Positions 11,185 through 21,710 of a stretch of DNA of 30,361 nt are shown here, in pieces. The number at the start of each line of letters is the position of its first letter. The first letter of the stretch is position 1. Source of the DNA: Pleurotus djamor (lineage: Eukaryota; Basidiomycota; Agaricomycetes; Agaricales; Pleurotaceae); assembly GCA_029747585.1 (NCBI GenBank), contig JAPEVF010000560.1, positions 1 to 30,361 on the forward strand. The letters are read 5' to 3'. The notes below the pieces were generated by a model. The model made no database searches and was not told the origin of the DNA. It saw only the letters and a program-made list of their open reading frames with translations. Made by a program: the position numbers and the translations under genes.

Positions 11185-11652
11185 AGAGCCATGAAAATTG
11201 AAGTCCACTGGAAGGGCAACCTAACAAATCACACCGCGCAACGAGCAAGAGGGAATCCGAAGTGAATATAGAACTACCAAATACAGTGGAGCGCTCACCT
11301 AGCAAGAGGGAATCCGAAGAGAATACTCTAAGGATCCGTCTTGCCAGAGGCGTGAATGTGTATCTACGGCGTGGGACGTGGACTGTACAGTACTAAGCTA
11401 CAATATAATCACAAGAGCAGAAGCGAAACGAGAGGGAAAGAGAAAGCAACGAAAGGGGAATGTGTAACAAATGTAATAAATACTAAGTACAAAAGGGGAA
11501 ACAATAGGGAATAGGGATGAAGAGGGGCAAGTGCCAGCGCACCAGTAATCCAGTAGCGAGTGCCGACCAGTGTCAAGCGAATGAAGAGGTAAACAAGCAG
11601 GGGAGATAAGACAAGGGGGAATCATAGAGCCATGAAAATTGAAGTCTACTGG
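11185..11652 (+). repeat. Direct repeat pair of about 27 bp
   Basis: The word agagccatgaaaattgaag followed by tc(c/t)actgg occurs at 11185-11211 and again at 11626-11652, differing at one base. The second copy runs directly into the first GC-rich repeat unit. The two copies bracket about 415 bp and could be edges of an inserted or duplicated element. Confidence 0.7.
11244..11325 (+). repeat. Short tandem-type direct repeat of about 25 bp
   Basis: The word agcaagagggaatccgaag followed by (t/a)gaata occurs near 11244-11268 and at 11301-11325, about 57 bp apart. It lies inside the region bracketed by the longer direct repeat pair. Confidence 0.7.
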
Positions 11653-12510
11653 GGCCGCGGGAAAAATGCGGACCCGCCCGGGGCAAATCACAAAATACCT
11701 AAGTAGCAAAATATGTAGGTCCCACTGCCAATAAGTGACTCTTATATTAGTTCTTTAAAATACTAGCAATTTCTAAGTACAGCTAGGCCCTAGAAGTGAC
11801 CGCGGGAAAATGCGGACCCGCCCGGGGCCTGGGGATTTGAGCGCAAGTCTGTATACTCATTAGAGCTATACTTACTGGGTTTAACTCGCATTTTTGGAGA
11901 GTATATGATAGTATTATGTATCTGTATATATTTAGAAACCAAAAGTGGACCAAAAGCGGACCCTACCGGGCCCTATTACTATAACTAACACTTTGAATCA
12001 ATGTATACAAGCCTATTATTAGCATGTTATCAAATCATCAATTATTCTGTACAATCTTGAATGACGATTTGTAGTTTCATCTCTNAAAAAAGTGGAGCCT
12101 TCGGCCCCGCTTTTGCATGTGGCTGTGCTTTTGGAAAAGCGGACCCCTCCGGCCCCGATGCGGCTGACGTGGACCCGCACGGCTCCATTCTAACCTTGCT
12201 ACCAAAATGTGCTTTATGAAAAGCGGACCCCTCTGGCCCCGCTTTTACATGGGCTGTGCTTACTAGATTGTTATACACCTCCAAATAGATACAAAGCAGG
12301 TTAATATAAATGTGTGAAAATATATTCTCTGTATTTGTGGCTGCGCTTTAGGAAAAGCGGACCCGCCCGGGCCCCGCTATGCATGCTACATCGTTTTCTA
12401 CAGGCCCATTAAATAGTCCTCATACTATCCTCCACTTTCCCCACCCAGCAATGGGTGTATTCTTGGCATGGTGGCTGCGCCTTGGGTGGAAGCGGACCCG
12501 CCCGGGGCCT
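11653..12510. repeat. Cluster of dispersed GC-rich repeat units
   Basis: At least eight units with a core close to GCGGACCCGCCCGGGGCC lie at about 11655-11684, 11802-11828, 11951-11973, 12086-12110, 12134-12158, 12228-12252, 12351-12376 and 12489-12509. Several are preceded by ggctg(t/c)gctttnggaaaa or by cgcgggaaaa. They sit in AT-rich DNA (TATATA-like stretches) and vary in the middle (CCCGCCCGG, CCCCTCCGG, CCCCTCTGG), as expected of old copies. No ORF, terminal repeat or reverse transcriptase was found. Origin (MITE-like, satellite or structural element) is not clear. Confidence 0.8.
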
Positions 12511-15500
12511 ACTCAAGGCCTACTTTTGTGATTTTACCCATAATANTTTTTATATTACTAGTAATATAGTCCAGCTTCATCATATTCACTCCCTGGGCCC
12601 AGCAGAGCATGGTAGTAGTCCCCTTTCATCGCATATTCAGTAGAGAATACTGCATCCAAATTAGGCAGCTCCCCATATCACCCCCTGGGACCATAACATA
12701 CAATACAATTGTATNTACCCTTTTTCATGTATGTTACAGTACAGTGTATATATCCTATGTGATGCAAGTACCTGCTGGCTAACAAGGCCACGCGCCGGTG
12801 TGCCTATGGATGATATTGAATGATAGAACGGACTCAATAATTACAAACGGTTGCCCTCACCCCCGCCCCTAAGCTCCCACTTCACCGTCGGCGAAGTGAG
12901 GTGCTCGTCCAATACCGCCATTGGTTGATCAACAGCAATCTCAGATTCGAAGCACATACATGAGCACATAGGTAAGTGGCGTGCTGTGAACCCAGGTGCA
13001 TGAGATCACGGATACTTGATTGATGCTTATTGGTTCGCAATTGGCTTAGTACGGTGTCCTGTGCGAACGCAAACTCAGGCGGATAGATAATGCCAGCGTA
13101 ACGTAAGGGGGCTGTCGCAGGCTCAGAGGTCTTTCACGGATATTGAATATTCAAGTGCAGCTTACAATAGCGATATAGGTGCCGTATTTACTTACGACGC
13201 ACTCACATGCAAGGGTACTTGCTAGGAACGCACCAATGGCAATCATTGACCCACAATTACCTTGCCAATGACGCCGGCGAGCCTTTCATCCATGAAACGG
13301 AAGTAAATCATTGTATAATTTCCGCCCACAACAGCACGATGACAAGCGCGTCAGCGTTCATCTTGGCCGGCGCAGTGATCAGACCGTCGACGGCGTTAGA
13401 GAACTACTTCTCCACCTGACCCATTCCCGATTTCCAATGGTGCTTCCCTCCTTCTTGAAGTCCATTCGCTTGACGCCAGATGGACCGGAACTTCAAGAAG
13501 AACTGAAATCAGATTTCACGAATCAGCGAATCGCCGGCACCCCTGAGACATATGGCGTGAAGCTTGAAGCCAGCCTGCCAAAGGATTTCATGCATCATGA
13601 ACCGAACCAAATAACAACGTTCTTCGTTCCTTCCGTCTTCATGACCGCGCTTTCTCCAGTGGATCACACGATGTCCTTCCTTTGATTATGCCATGATTCA
13701 TAGCCCCCCTGTTTTTTCCTACTCGGTTGGTATAAGTATTGACCCACCGGATCCCCGAGGCACGTACATGTAAATCTTACCTTCGCTGATTGGTTCCTAC
13801 CGCACGCAGCCGCACGCATTTAACTTACTCCTTTCATTCCCCTCGATCGTGTTTGCAAGGGGGTTTTGAGGGGCTTGTCCCAAGGAGAAAATTGGCCAAA
13901 CGTGTTCTGTCAATGCCGCCGAGCTGAGTCTGGTGATATGTATCTCGACATCTCCTTGGAGGACTGCGTCCATCAGTCCATTATGGACTTCTATGACCGC
14001 TTGGCTGTGAGTGACCTTGTTACGGTTAGAAGTAGTATCCTAACGGCACTAAGGGGCTCATGATTCTTGGAAGGGTCCGAAGCATCATCACGGTACCAAG
14101 CGGTACCAGCGTCACTGACAGCTAGGCATCCGATCATACTATCATGATCGAGGTTCGAAGCGTCCCCGTGGCCACGATTACAGGTGCCCATACGTGAACT
14201 TTACGCTTTGAGGCATGACGGACGACTCGGGAGCTAGGGGTTCGAACGAACTTCGAAGACCTGGTTCATGGGTTCATCTCCCAAACGTTCAGGTTCCCAT
14301 CAACTCGGAACTCGCATAGCGATTTAGGTCCGAAGTTCTATGCAGAGTAAGTTAGGTATTTAGTATACTCTAGAGCAAGTACTGGCAGATCTTTACGTTA
14401 ATTTTGCCGGCAGACTCGGAACGGTAGGGGTGGATGACCATATAGACAGCAGTGTTCTTGTTGACGCATTTGTCGAAGTCTCGAAGTCTTGGTCTTGGTT
14501 CTTCTTCTCAAGAACGCGTGTGACTGGGTATAATGTTCTTGCCTATTACCGATGTCGCAGGAAGCACGAATCGCGAAGAAGGTGAGGTTACTCCGGGGTT
14601 TGGCGCATGACGCAAATGCCGCAACAGACCGAATTGACTTCGCTTCGGATATCATTGAGGATGCATGACCTTGATTCGAAGGTCGCTGAGGAGATATCCG
14701 TGATTTATGACATGGGCGCAGAATACCATTGACGGGTGTCTATGTTCAATCTATCCGGCAGCCGAGAAGAATTGATTGTATGAACCAAACCAGATCGTTG
14801 CGTAGGCCCCGGCCATCAAAATTGTACAAACTTGGTTCGTGATGCAGTACCTCGGGCGAGCATCACAAACGTCTATGCAGGCACCCACCGATAGTTCGAG
14901 CAGGGGGATACATAAATTCTTCCCCCTCAAATCGATCTCTTGCGTTGAAGGGCTGTCTTCCACACTCGGCCGCCGTATGGCCTGGTAACGCTGGAAGACC
15001 CAGGCTTGCTATACGGAAGCTGTGAGGCTGTAAATGGCATGGATGCGATAGAATGAACCCACGGTTTCTCTGAAGAGTAAGGCTTGGGAAGTGAATTGTG
15101 TTCACTGACGGACATGTGCCATCTCTATGGCAGATGTTCTTCCATAGATTCGTGGGACCAGGGTGCGAGTATATTCGATATTCGAAGATCACTGAACTTT
15201 GATTCCTTGAGAACTTAGAGAAGTCAGGGCTGGAATGGTTCAGCCGATGAGTGACTGGAGCGATGAGATGGGGGTAAGCTGACACGATGTGATCAAGGAT
15301 GTAAGTTGGTGGGAAAAACACTAAGGCACGGAGTTTTGTTTTCAATCGTTGCCGATGGGCGCAGCAGGCATGGTGTTACGCTGACATGGCCTCCCCAATA
15401 GGTAGGTTGTCTTGTCCTGCACATAGTATCCGAGCGTTCAGCGTTCTACGGAGCCGTAAAACCCCCCAGGGGCAAGTTATGAGACGAGCACAAGCCGTTG

Positions 15501-16029
15501 TTCAAAAATACCTCGTAGTGATCCAAATCAGAGAAGAATTCGAGGGGCTCAAAGTGGTATATGAACATCACATTATTCGCGTTTGATTCGGAAGATCAGG
15601 GCTCTGATAGCTGTGGGGGAGCGTGTGCAATGTCAAAAGGAGAAGAAGAGAAGAACTTGGAGCCATGGCTTCCCTTGTCGGAGGCGGAGGCGCAGTGAAC
15701 AAACTTGGAACGGCGCGAGCTGGAACAAGTGATTTAGGGGCGTCCCTGTCCGCAACTAGGAGGGAAGAGCGATAAGAAAGGAGCGAAGGAAAAGCACATC
15801 TTCCGGGAGAGAGATTGAGGAGCATTAGTTGTGTATGACGAGAGTACAAGCGCGTAACAACTCGGTATCCGGGCATGAATGAGTTATAAAGATGATGTCA
15901 ACATATAATCGACGCACCGCCTTCGTCCAAGCATTACTGCGGAGAAGCAGAAAAAAAACTACAAGTGTTGGGCAGGAAAAAAAAGAAAGNAAAAAACCTC
16001 AATCTCAATGCCGAAGGTTGAGAAGAGGA
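12511..16029. other. Gene-poor region
   Basis: No gene could be recognised with confidence. Open frames of 60-160 codons occur on both strands but show no domains, no consistent splice chain and no family resemblance. The 3' flank of the 976-residue gene (stop at 16030) is at the right edge. Single N bases occur at about 12546, 12715 and 15990. The 14346-14655 segment is listed separately as a weak candidate. Confidence 0.5.
14346..14655 (-). CDS. Weak candidate 3' exons of a small unknown gene
   Basis: On the minus strand, an open exon with AKPRSNLTFFAIRASCDI (about 14558-14655) can be spliced over an intron of about 70 bp with a GTAATA donor and a GAG acceptor (about 14485). It then joins a frame reading DFDKCVNKNTAVYMVIHPYR and ending KINVKICQYLL plus a TAG near 14373. 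The reading is phase-consistent and looks protein-like, with two cysteines, but no family was recognised and no upstream exon with a convincing start was found. It may be chance. Confidence 0.2.
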
Positions 16030-19000
16030 TTACGCCCGTATACGCCAACCATCGCCTGGTCTTCGTTCTTTGCCAACCCCACCAAAACCTTCCCTAACAG
16101 CCAACCACATTCCAGTAGAACACAAAACATCTTTCAGCTCCTCAGCCGAAAGCTCCAACCCACTCCCAGGCGGGCGATTAGCGGAACCCGACGTCGATGC
16201 ATCACCTGGCCCAGCGCTGGTAGCTGGACGATGACTAGGTAATGTCCGTTTCCTCACAACCATACGCTCGACCTCCACATCCGCCAAAGGGAATGGCACC
16301 TTCAGCATGGCGACAACCTTTGGATGATGAGGCGTCGGACTCAGCGTCCCAAGCTTCAGCTTCAACGTCTGTGGTGCTGAGGGATCTGGCAACAACGCTG
16401 GATTCACATTTGTCAGATCCAAAGAGTTACGTGAGTATGCCGACGATCTTGGAGAACGTGATGCGGTTTGCGTCAATGGTACGAGAAGGCCGCTCCCAGT
16501 TGGGGGCGTCGTTAACCGTTTGACTTTCAGTGTGCAAGTCCAGGGCGTTTCAGAGTCCTCCGGGTCACTGTCTTCCCCGTCGTCTTCGTCCTCGCCGCCA
16601 TCCTGACGGGGTCTGGAATGGGATCGAGACTTTGGACGTTTCTCTTCATCAGACGTCTTCGTACTCGTGGTTTTCTGCGACAACAGACTCAATCGTTTCG
16701 TCGCCTTATCCCTTGGAGATCGATCTACATCAGCACCTCCATCGCCCGGACCATCAGCACTCGACCTCAAGTTCGTCTTGCTCTCCGACCGACCGGCGCG
16801 CCCATCGTTGTTATCAACATTCCGGGAACGATCCCGACGAGGCGGTGGGTTGCCAATGACCAAACTGGCGCGCCTCCCAGAACGATCTCCATCCCTTAGC
16901 TTCTTCTTCCCTTTCCCACTCTTACCCCGCTTCCACTCAAACCTCACTTCGAACATACTCCACGCATCGCTGCCTTTATTCAGCGTGCTAGCCCGCTTCT
17001 CATCACCTATACCAAGGCCAATGACACCACTCCCAATCTTGCCTAGGTTTCCAAGAAGACCACTGTCCGAGCCCTTAAACCACCTACGCACTATCCAAAC
17101 GTACATGGTGGCGCGATTGGTTTTGCCCCTACCAGACACGTAAGTCAAACTTCATCAGAACCCGAACATGATGAACTCACTTGGCTGCCTTTGACCCGGC
17201 GGGTACGATGGAAAGTGACGGTTGGATTCCAAGAACAGGTGGTCGCAAGGCTGTCCAAAGGGAGAACGCGCTCAGTTCAGGTCATCGCTCTTTGAAAGAT
17301 TCCATATCAACTTACCTTGCACTGGTGCAACTGGCTGGCTGGCAGGTGTAGGTGTAGGCGGGTTCTATCAACCGAGAATCAGCAACGAACTGAGATATTG
17401 CAACTATGGAAAAACGCGTACATGAACGTTCACACTCCCACTTGAATCCGTCGGAGTCACAGGGCCAAAGAGACCGCTATCCCTCTTCGACGGTTCACTC
17501 GACCGATTCGGCCAAGCTTTACTTTCACCATTACGTGCCATCGGGGGAGTCGCCATGATCGTTGGGCTCTCCGACACAGGTGCGTGTTCCCGGGGAGGAA
17601 GCGGCGGGGGTGTAGGCGAAGGAGGTTTGTTCCTCCCACCAGCATTCCTCCCAATCAACGCCGATCCCTTGTTCATAAACCCAGGCAAATTGAACGAGGC
17701 CGCCTGTCGCTTATTACGGGGTGTAGGCGTTTCACCGTTCTCGGTCTCTGAATTAGATCGATCGTGGGGCGCAGTGGTTGATATAACAGGAGCGCTAGGT
17801 ACTCGATGATGACTTTGCGAAGCGACAGTTAGATGTTGGTTGGCGGAGACGAATTGGTTAGCGGACGAAGCCAAGGTAGGTGTTGTTGCCATTTCAGGTG
17901 AAGTGGGGGAGGGAGAATACATGGGAGAAGCCGGTGCCTTCGGTGTGACTGGCCTGGACTTGGACATCCCGCCCATGGGGGTAGGCGACGGTAAGGGTGA
18001 GTAGGTACTGAGATCTGGCGTCGCGTTCGTATTGGCTCCTTTACGTTTGAAAAGTTTACCGAAGATATTTTTCTTCGATGAGCCATCTACCGCACTGCCT
18101 TCAGGTATAGGAGACACAGATTGTGAGGGGTATGGATGATTAGAATGTTGTTGCTGAGCGTGGAGGCCATCTTGAGATTGTGCATGGTGTAAAGTGGAGT
18201 CAATACCTGCCGAGGATACTGATAACCGAGATGACGTGGGCGTGTGCCCATGAGCATCGTCCGATAAAGTAGGCGTTACTGGACGGCTTGACTTGTCTTG
18301 ATGTGCATGTAAGAAACCGCTGCCATTGTGGGGTGGACGCCGAGAATCTAGAGAAGTACGATTCGATCTGGGCTGAGCGAACGCAGCAGAGTTTACGGGG
18401 GTTGATGGTGCCTGCTGAGCAACAGTGCTGGCACGACTCGATCAACTACGTCATCAATATCGGCAAAATATGACTAACCTCGTTGAAGGCCAAACCTCCA
18501 CTGGCTCTAACAGTGCGAGGCCAACCATTTCTAAGCCACGCTTCTGGAATTTGGCGATCTTGGCGTCTGTCCCAGCATCGACAATGGTATTCGTCATGAC
18601 ATTGTGAGCTTGTAGGTTGTACAAGGGGATGATTGTGCGACGGCTGGATGACGAGGAGGCTGTACTAGCAACGGACGAAAAACTCGCGACAGACGAGTAC
18701 CCAGAAGAATACATCGCTGTTGACGCATCCGATTGATTGGTACTCGTGCGCGACAAGTCGTTGGTGGATTCGTCAGTTCCTTGTCTCCGAGGGCCTTGAC
18801 CAAATGATGTCCGAGCAGGGGTGGCTGTGACTGGCGTGTTGGCTTCACCAAAGTTCACAGAAGTGGTGGATGTAGGCGTGAGTCCAGTGGGTCCACGCGT
18901 ATTCGGGGGAACGAGCTGCACTTGAAGGTTCAAGGGATGATTTGTCTTGGAGGGTGGTGGGCGAACAAAGATGAAGGTCTAGCAAGCGTGTGTGAAACAA

Positions 19001-19240
19001 CCATCACGAGTGTCTCTAATACGTATAACGTACCTCGTTCGCTGCCTTCTTTTCCTTTGCTTTCTGATCTTTCACCTGCCCAAACTCATTCACTGGCGCT
19101 TGTCCAGCAGACGGAATGTTCTCGTCATCGTCGTCCTCGTTATCTGGTTTGAAATCCGAGGTTATGCCTCCGTTCGTCTTCTCCGGTGAGGCATGGAGTT
19201 GAAGAGCTGATGGCAGTAAAGAGGTGAAAGTGGCGAACAT
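16030..19240 (-). CDS. Conserved low-complexity protein of unknown function, 976 residues
   Basis: Complete six-exon gene: 19034-19240, 18479-18978, 17422-18427, 17316-17364, 17181-17250 and 16030-17128, totalling 2931 nt, 976 residues. Introns are 51-65 bp and all phases agree. It starts MFATFTSLLPSALQLHASPE and then has an acidic patch. Near residues 70-95 comes ETFIFVRPPPSKTNHPLNL followed by QVQLVPP; near 200 comes RRTIIPLYNLQAHNVMTN and TIVDAGTDAKIAKFQKRGLE, a compact, probably folded block. Long Ser/Pro/Thr-rich linkers include KKNIFGKLFKRKG. The C-terminal third has MYVWIVRRWFKGSDSGLL, an acidic DEDDGEDSDPEDSETPWTC, LSPTPHHPKVVAMLKVPFPL and the end REGFGGVGKERRPGDGWRIR. I recall similar proteins in other basidiomycetes, always without assigned function. 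No catalytic motif, signal peptide or membrane segment is visible. An upstream in-frame ATG (19249) would add three residues. Confidence 0.88.
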
Positions 19241-21710
19241 AATCGCCAAGTCCCGTAGAAGCAGTAAGCTCGGACAAGATCAGCCGACTCTTGGTTGCTT
19301 GCGCCGAGACTATGGGCGCACTAAGAGAATCCGAGCCAGTTGGATATATGCCACGTCGATTTATGGGAGATAGAAGGGAGGCGTTCGATGTCGTGCAATG
19401 GTGCGTGCAACAGCCGATGTAATATGCGTTTTTATCAACTCAAAAATCGATATCAATGGGGAAACCAGCGCTGCGGACTTGAACAGCGGGTTATCTTCAG
19501 ATACTGCGGTTGTGAGAGAGGATCAAATGTCAGTCGAGGAAGTATAGACGTACGAAAGGGAATCACGCACCAAGGCACTGGAAGAGGCTGCGCCTGCGGT
19601 CAAATTGACTCGAAGTCGACCTTGTGCGTTTATGGTGGTGGTAGCGGTCGTCGCCGTCAACGTGAACGTTGTGGAGGCCGTGTGCGTGGACGTCGTGGTT
19701 GTGGAAAAAGATGAGATGATGAGAACAGGGGAGTTGACTGTTTTATGTCTCCGTTTCGACTTCCAAAACGAGCAAGTCGGTGCGAAACCACTTTTTACGT
19801 CATTGCAACTACTAAAACCAATGTTCCCTCCTCCTCGTTCCCCATTTATACCTTCGATCTACTCTATCCTTGCCTTTTTTCAAGCTCTTCCAAAGGCCTC
19901 TGGCTCATCTACTCTTCGAGCACTCTTTTTTTCGTAACATAGGCTTGTCAGGATCTCAGCTGCGGGGTCGTACTTCCACCGGACAAGCCACAAGATACTG
20001 ACGGACCACCCTGCGGAGCTTCCGGGATCCCTCTCGATATCTACCTTTCAGAATTGCAATTGTCTTTCAGAGAAACCGTCGTGGAACGGTTGCCCGTGCG
20101 CAATTGTGAAGCGCTGTGTCGATTTATCGCGTACACAATCGTTAGTCATCTACCATGCCGGAGAGCCTCGTCAGGCTAAATGACACGCTTTCTGGAAATC
20201 ATTACTGTTCGCAATACCGTTCGAAACATACATGAGAGCGTGCTCTTGGTAATCCGAATACCTCGGAGCCGGCCACTCTATGTTGAAACGTCTTGGTACC
20301 TAGACTTAGGTTCGCTCGGCGCGATGTGCAACGTTCCCGGAGGTAAGTATGTCAATCTGACTGGATCAAAAGTAAAGTGGCGTTATCTGTGATACTAAAG
20401 ATCGCGGTTTCCAATGATGAGCGCGTCCTTGTACGCGTGCCTTAATACACCCCATGGGCGCACAAAGTTCACCGCGATGGACGGGCGACAATCCTAGCTA
20501 TAGCCTGTGGCCAGAGGTTGCTCTATCTCCTTTCAATAATGGTGGCATGTCTTCATCTACACTTGCCCGTGTGCATGTATAAAGTCAGCACCCCCTCTCA
20601 CTATCACATCATCAGATTTTCAATGCGTGACAATCGAATTGGCTTCGAGGAACCTCGAAACTTGACGCCTCAAAGTGTCCAGCCTTTATGACGTAGAACC
20701 GCGATGACGTTGGGGGCGATGTGAGCGGAGGTATGTCAACAAATAATACGCCATTGTATGCTATAGCCTAACCGAGCATCCGATATGAGTACACGGATTA
20801 CGCGTCAAGCTTTCAAGGTCGAATGCCTAGTATGTGGTTTCTGGCTGCTTTGTCGATCAAGCGTCGTGTTCTCCTCGTGCCTAAAGAAAGCCCGCGGGCG
20901 CACAAAGTGCACTACGATGGGCCAACGCTAAACTTTGGCTGAGAACACATTCCCCCTCCAATGGCGGCGCGTCTGTATCTTGACTTCTTCCTGCTTCACT
21001 CAGAATACGTCCTTTCAATTGTGGCCTCGGTTTGGTCTCGGGTTTGATTGGGACGAACTCGAAATTGAGGCATGTCTGAGAGAGATGGCTGAGTACGCAA
21101 TTTACTAACCTCATGTCTGTATTTGACCAATGAAGATCGCGCTTTCTACTTCTCTGAATTATTATCGATACCTGTGCTGCTTCGCCATCGCGCGGAGAGG
21201 TTCGGGCAATGATGCCCTATGATGATGCCCTCAAAGCTGGGGAACACGAAGGTATCAAGGCCTAAGCCTGGTACGTGTAGGGAACGACCCTGACGACCCT
21301 GTTTACCGATTAGAATCTCCTCCGCAGTTCCATGTGCATACGGAGGCATACGGATGTGAGTATCCCCGAGTCGATTAGTTGTTTACCTCCAGGCTGATGG
21401 GACAGTTATGGACATGTCGCAGCAATGCACAGTTTGCCTGACAACCGTCCATAAATCTTGACTACCAGGAGTGGTGCTGCTTTGGTCGCGCGACGACCGT
21501 AGCATTGGTCAATGGACTCCCTAACTCTCTACAATATCTTCTGGGGTTGGCGCAGCAGTCAAGGGAGCGGACACGTCAACAGGGAATGATGACCGTAGTC
21601 GGATATTTCTTCATAAGCTAGGGAAATTCTAGTACATGATACTGACTATATATTATTAAAAGGAAGAGAAGAGGGTGACGCTTAGAGAACGGGGAGAGAG
21701 ATAGTCAAGA
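19241..21710. other. Gene-poor region upstream of the 976-residue gene
   Basis: The left part (19241 to about 19950) is the presumed promoter of the leftward 976-residue gene; it has a GT-rich stretch of cgtcgtggt-type words at about 19620-19710 and a pyrimidine-rich stretch at 19810-19930. The rest has no recognised gene. It contains a diverged repeat pair (listed separately). Open frames of 60-124 codons here have no domain. Confidence 0.5.
20451..20985 (+). repeat. Diverged direct repeat pair 440 bp apart
   Basis: The segment beginning cccatgggcgcacaaagttc at 20451 is matched by cccgcgggcgcacaaagtgc at 20891. The first 30 bases match at 25 positions, and weaker similarity continues for roughly 100 bp (tctcctttcaataatggtgg near 20527 against ccccctccaatggcggcg near 20952). 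Both copies sit in non-coding DNA. This looks like an old tandem duplication or two relics of one element. Confidence 0.65.

Noticed and set aside
11398..11709. 103-codon open frame on the minus strand
   Set aside because: Lies across the repeat-bearing region and includes a repeat unit; likely chance.
13311..13685. 124-codon open frame on the plus strand
   Set aside because: Overlaps a second open frame and shows no recognisable motif or family.
14230..14260. tRNA B-box-like word ggttcgaac
   Set aside because: No matching acceptor stem, D arm or anticodon arm around it.
14863..15345. 160-codon open frame on the minus strand
   Set aside because: No domain, no splice partners and a composition like random sequence; the other frames are equally open in places.
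15568..15876. 102-codon open frame on the minus strand
   Set aside because: Ser/Leu/Pro-rich low complexity, no start context or domain.
16667..17143. 158-codon open frame on the plus strand
   Set aside because: Antisense shadow of the last exon of the 976-residue gene.
19340..19714. 124-codon Cys/Arg/Gly-rich open frame on the plus strand
   Set aside because: Falls in the promoter region of the leftward gene in a GT-rich stretch; composition explains the residues.
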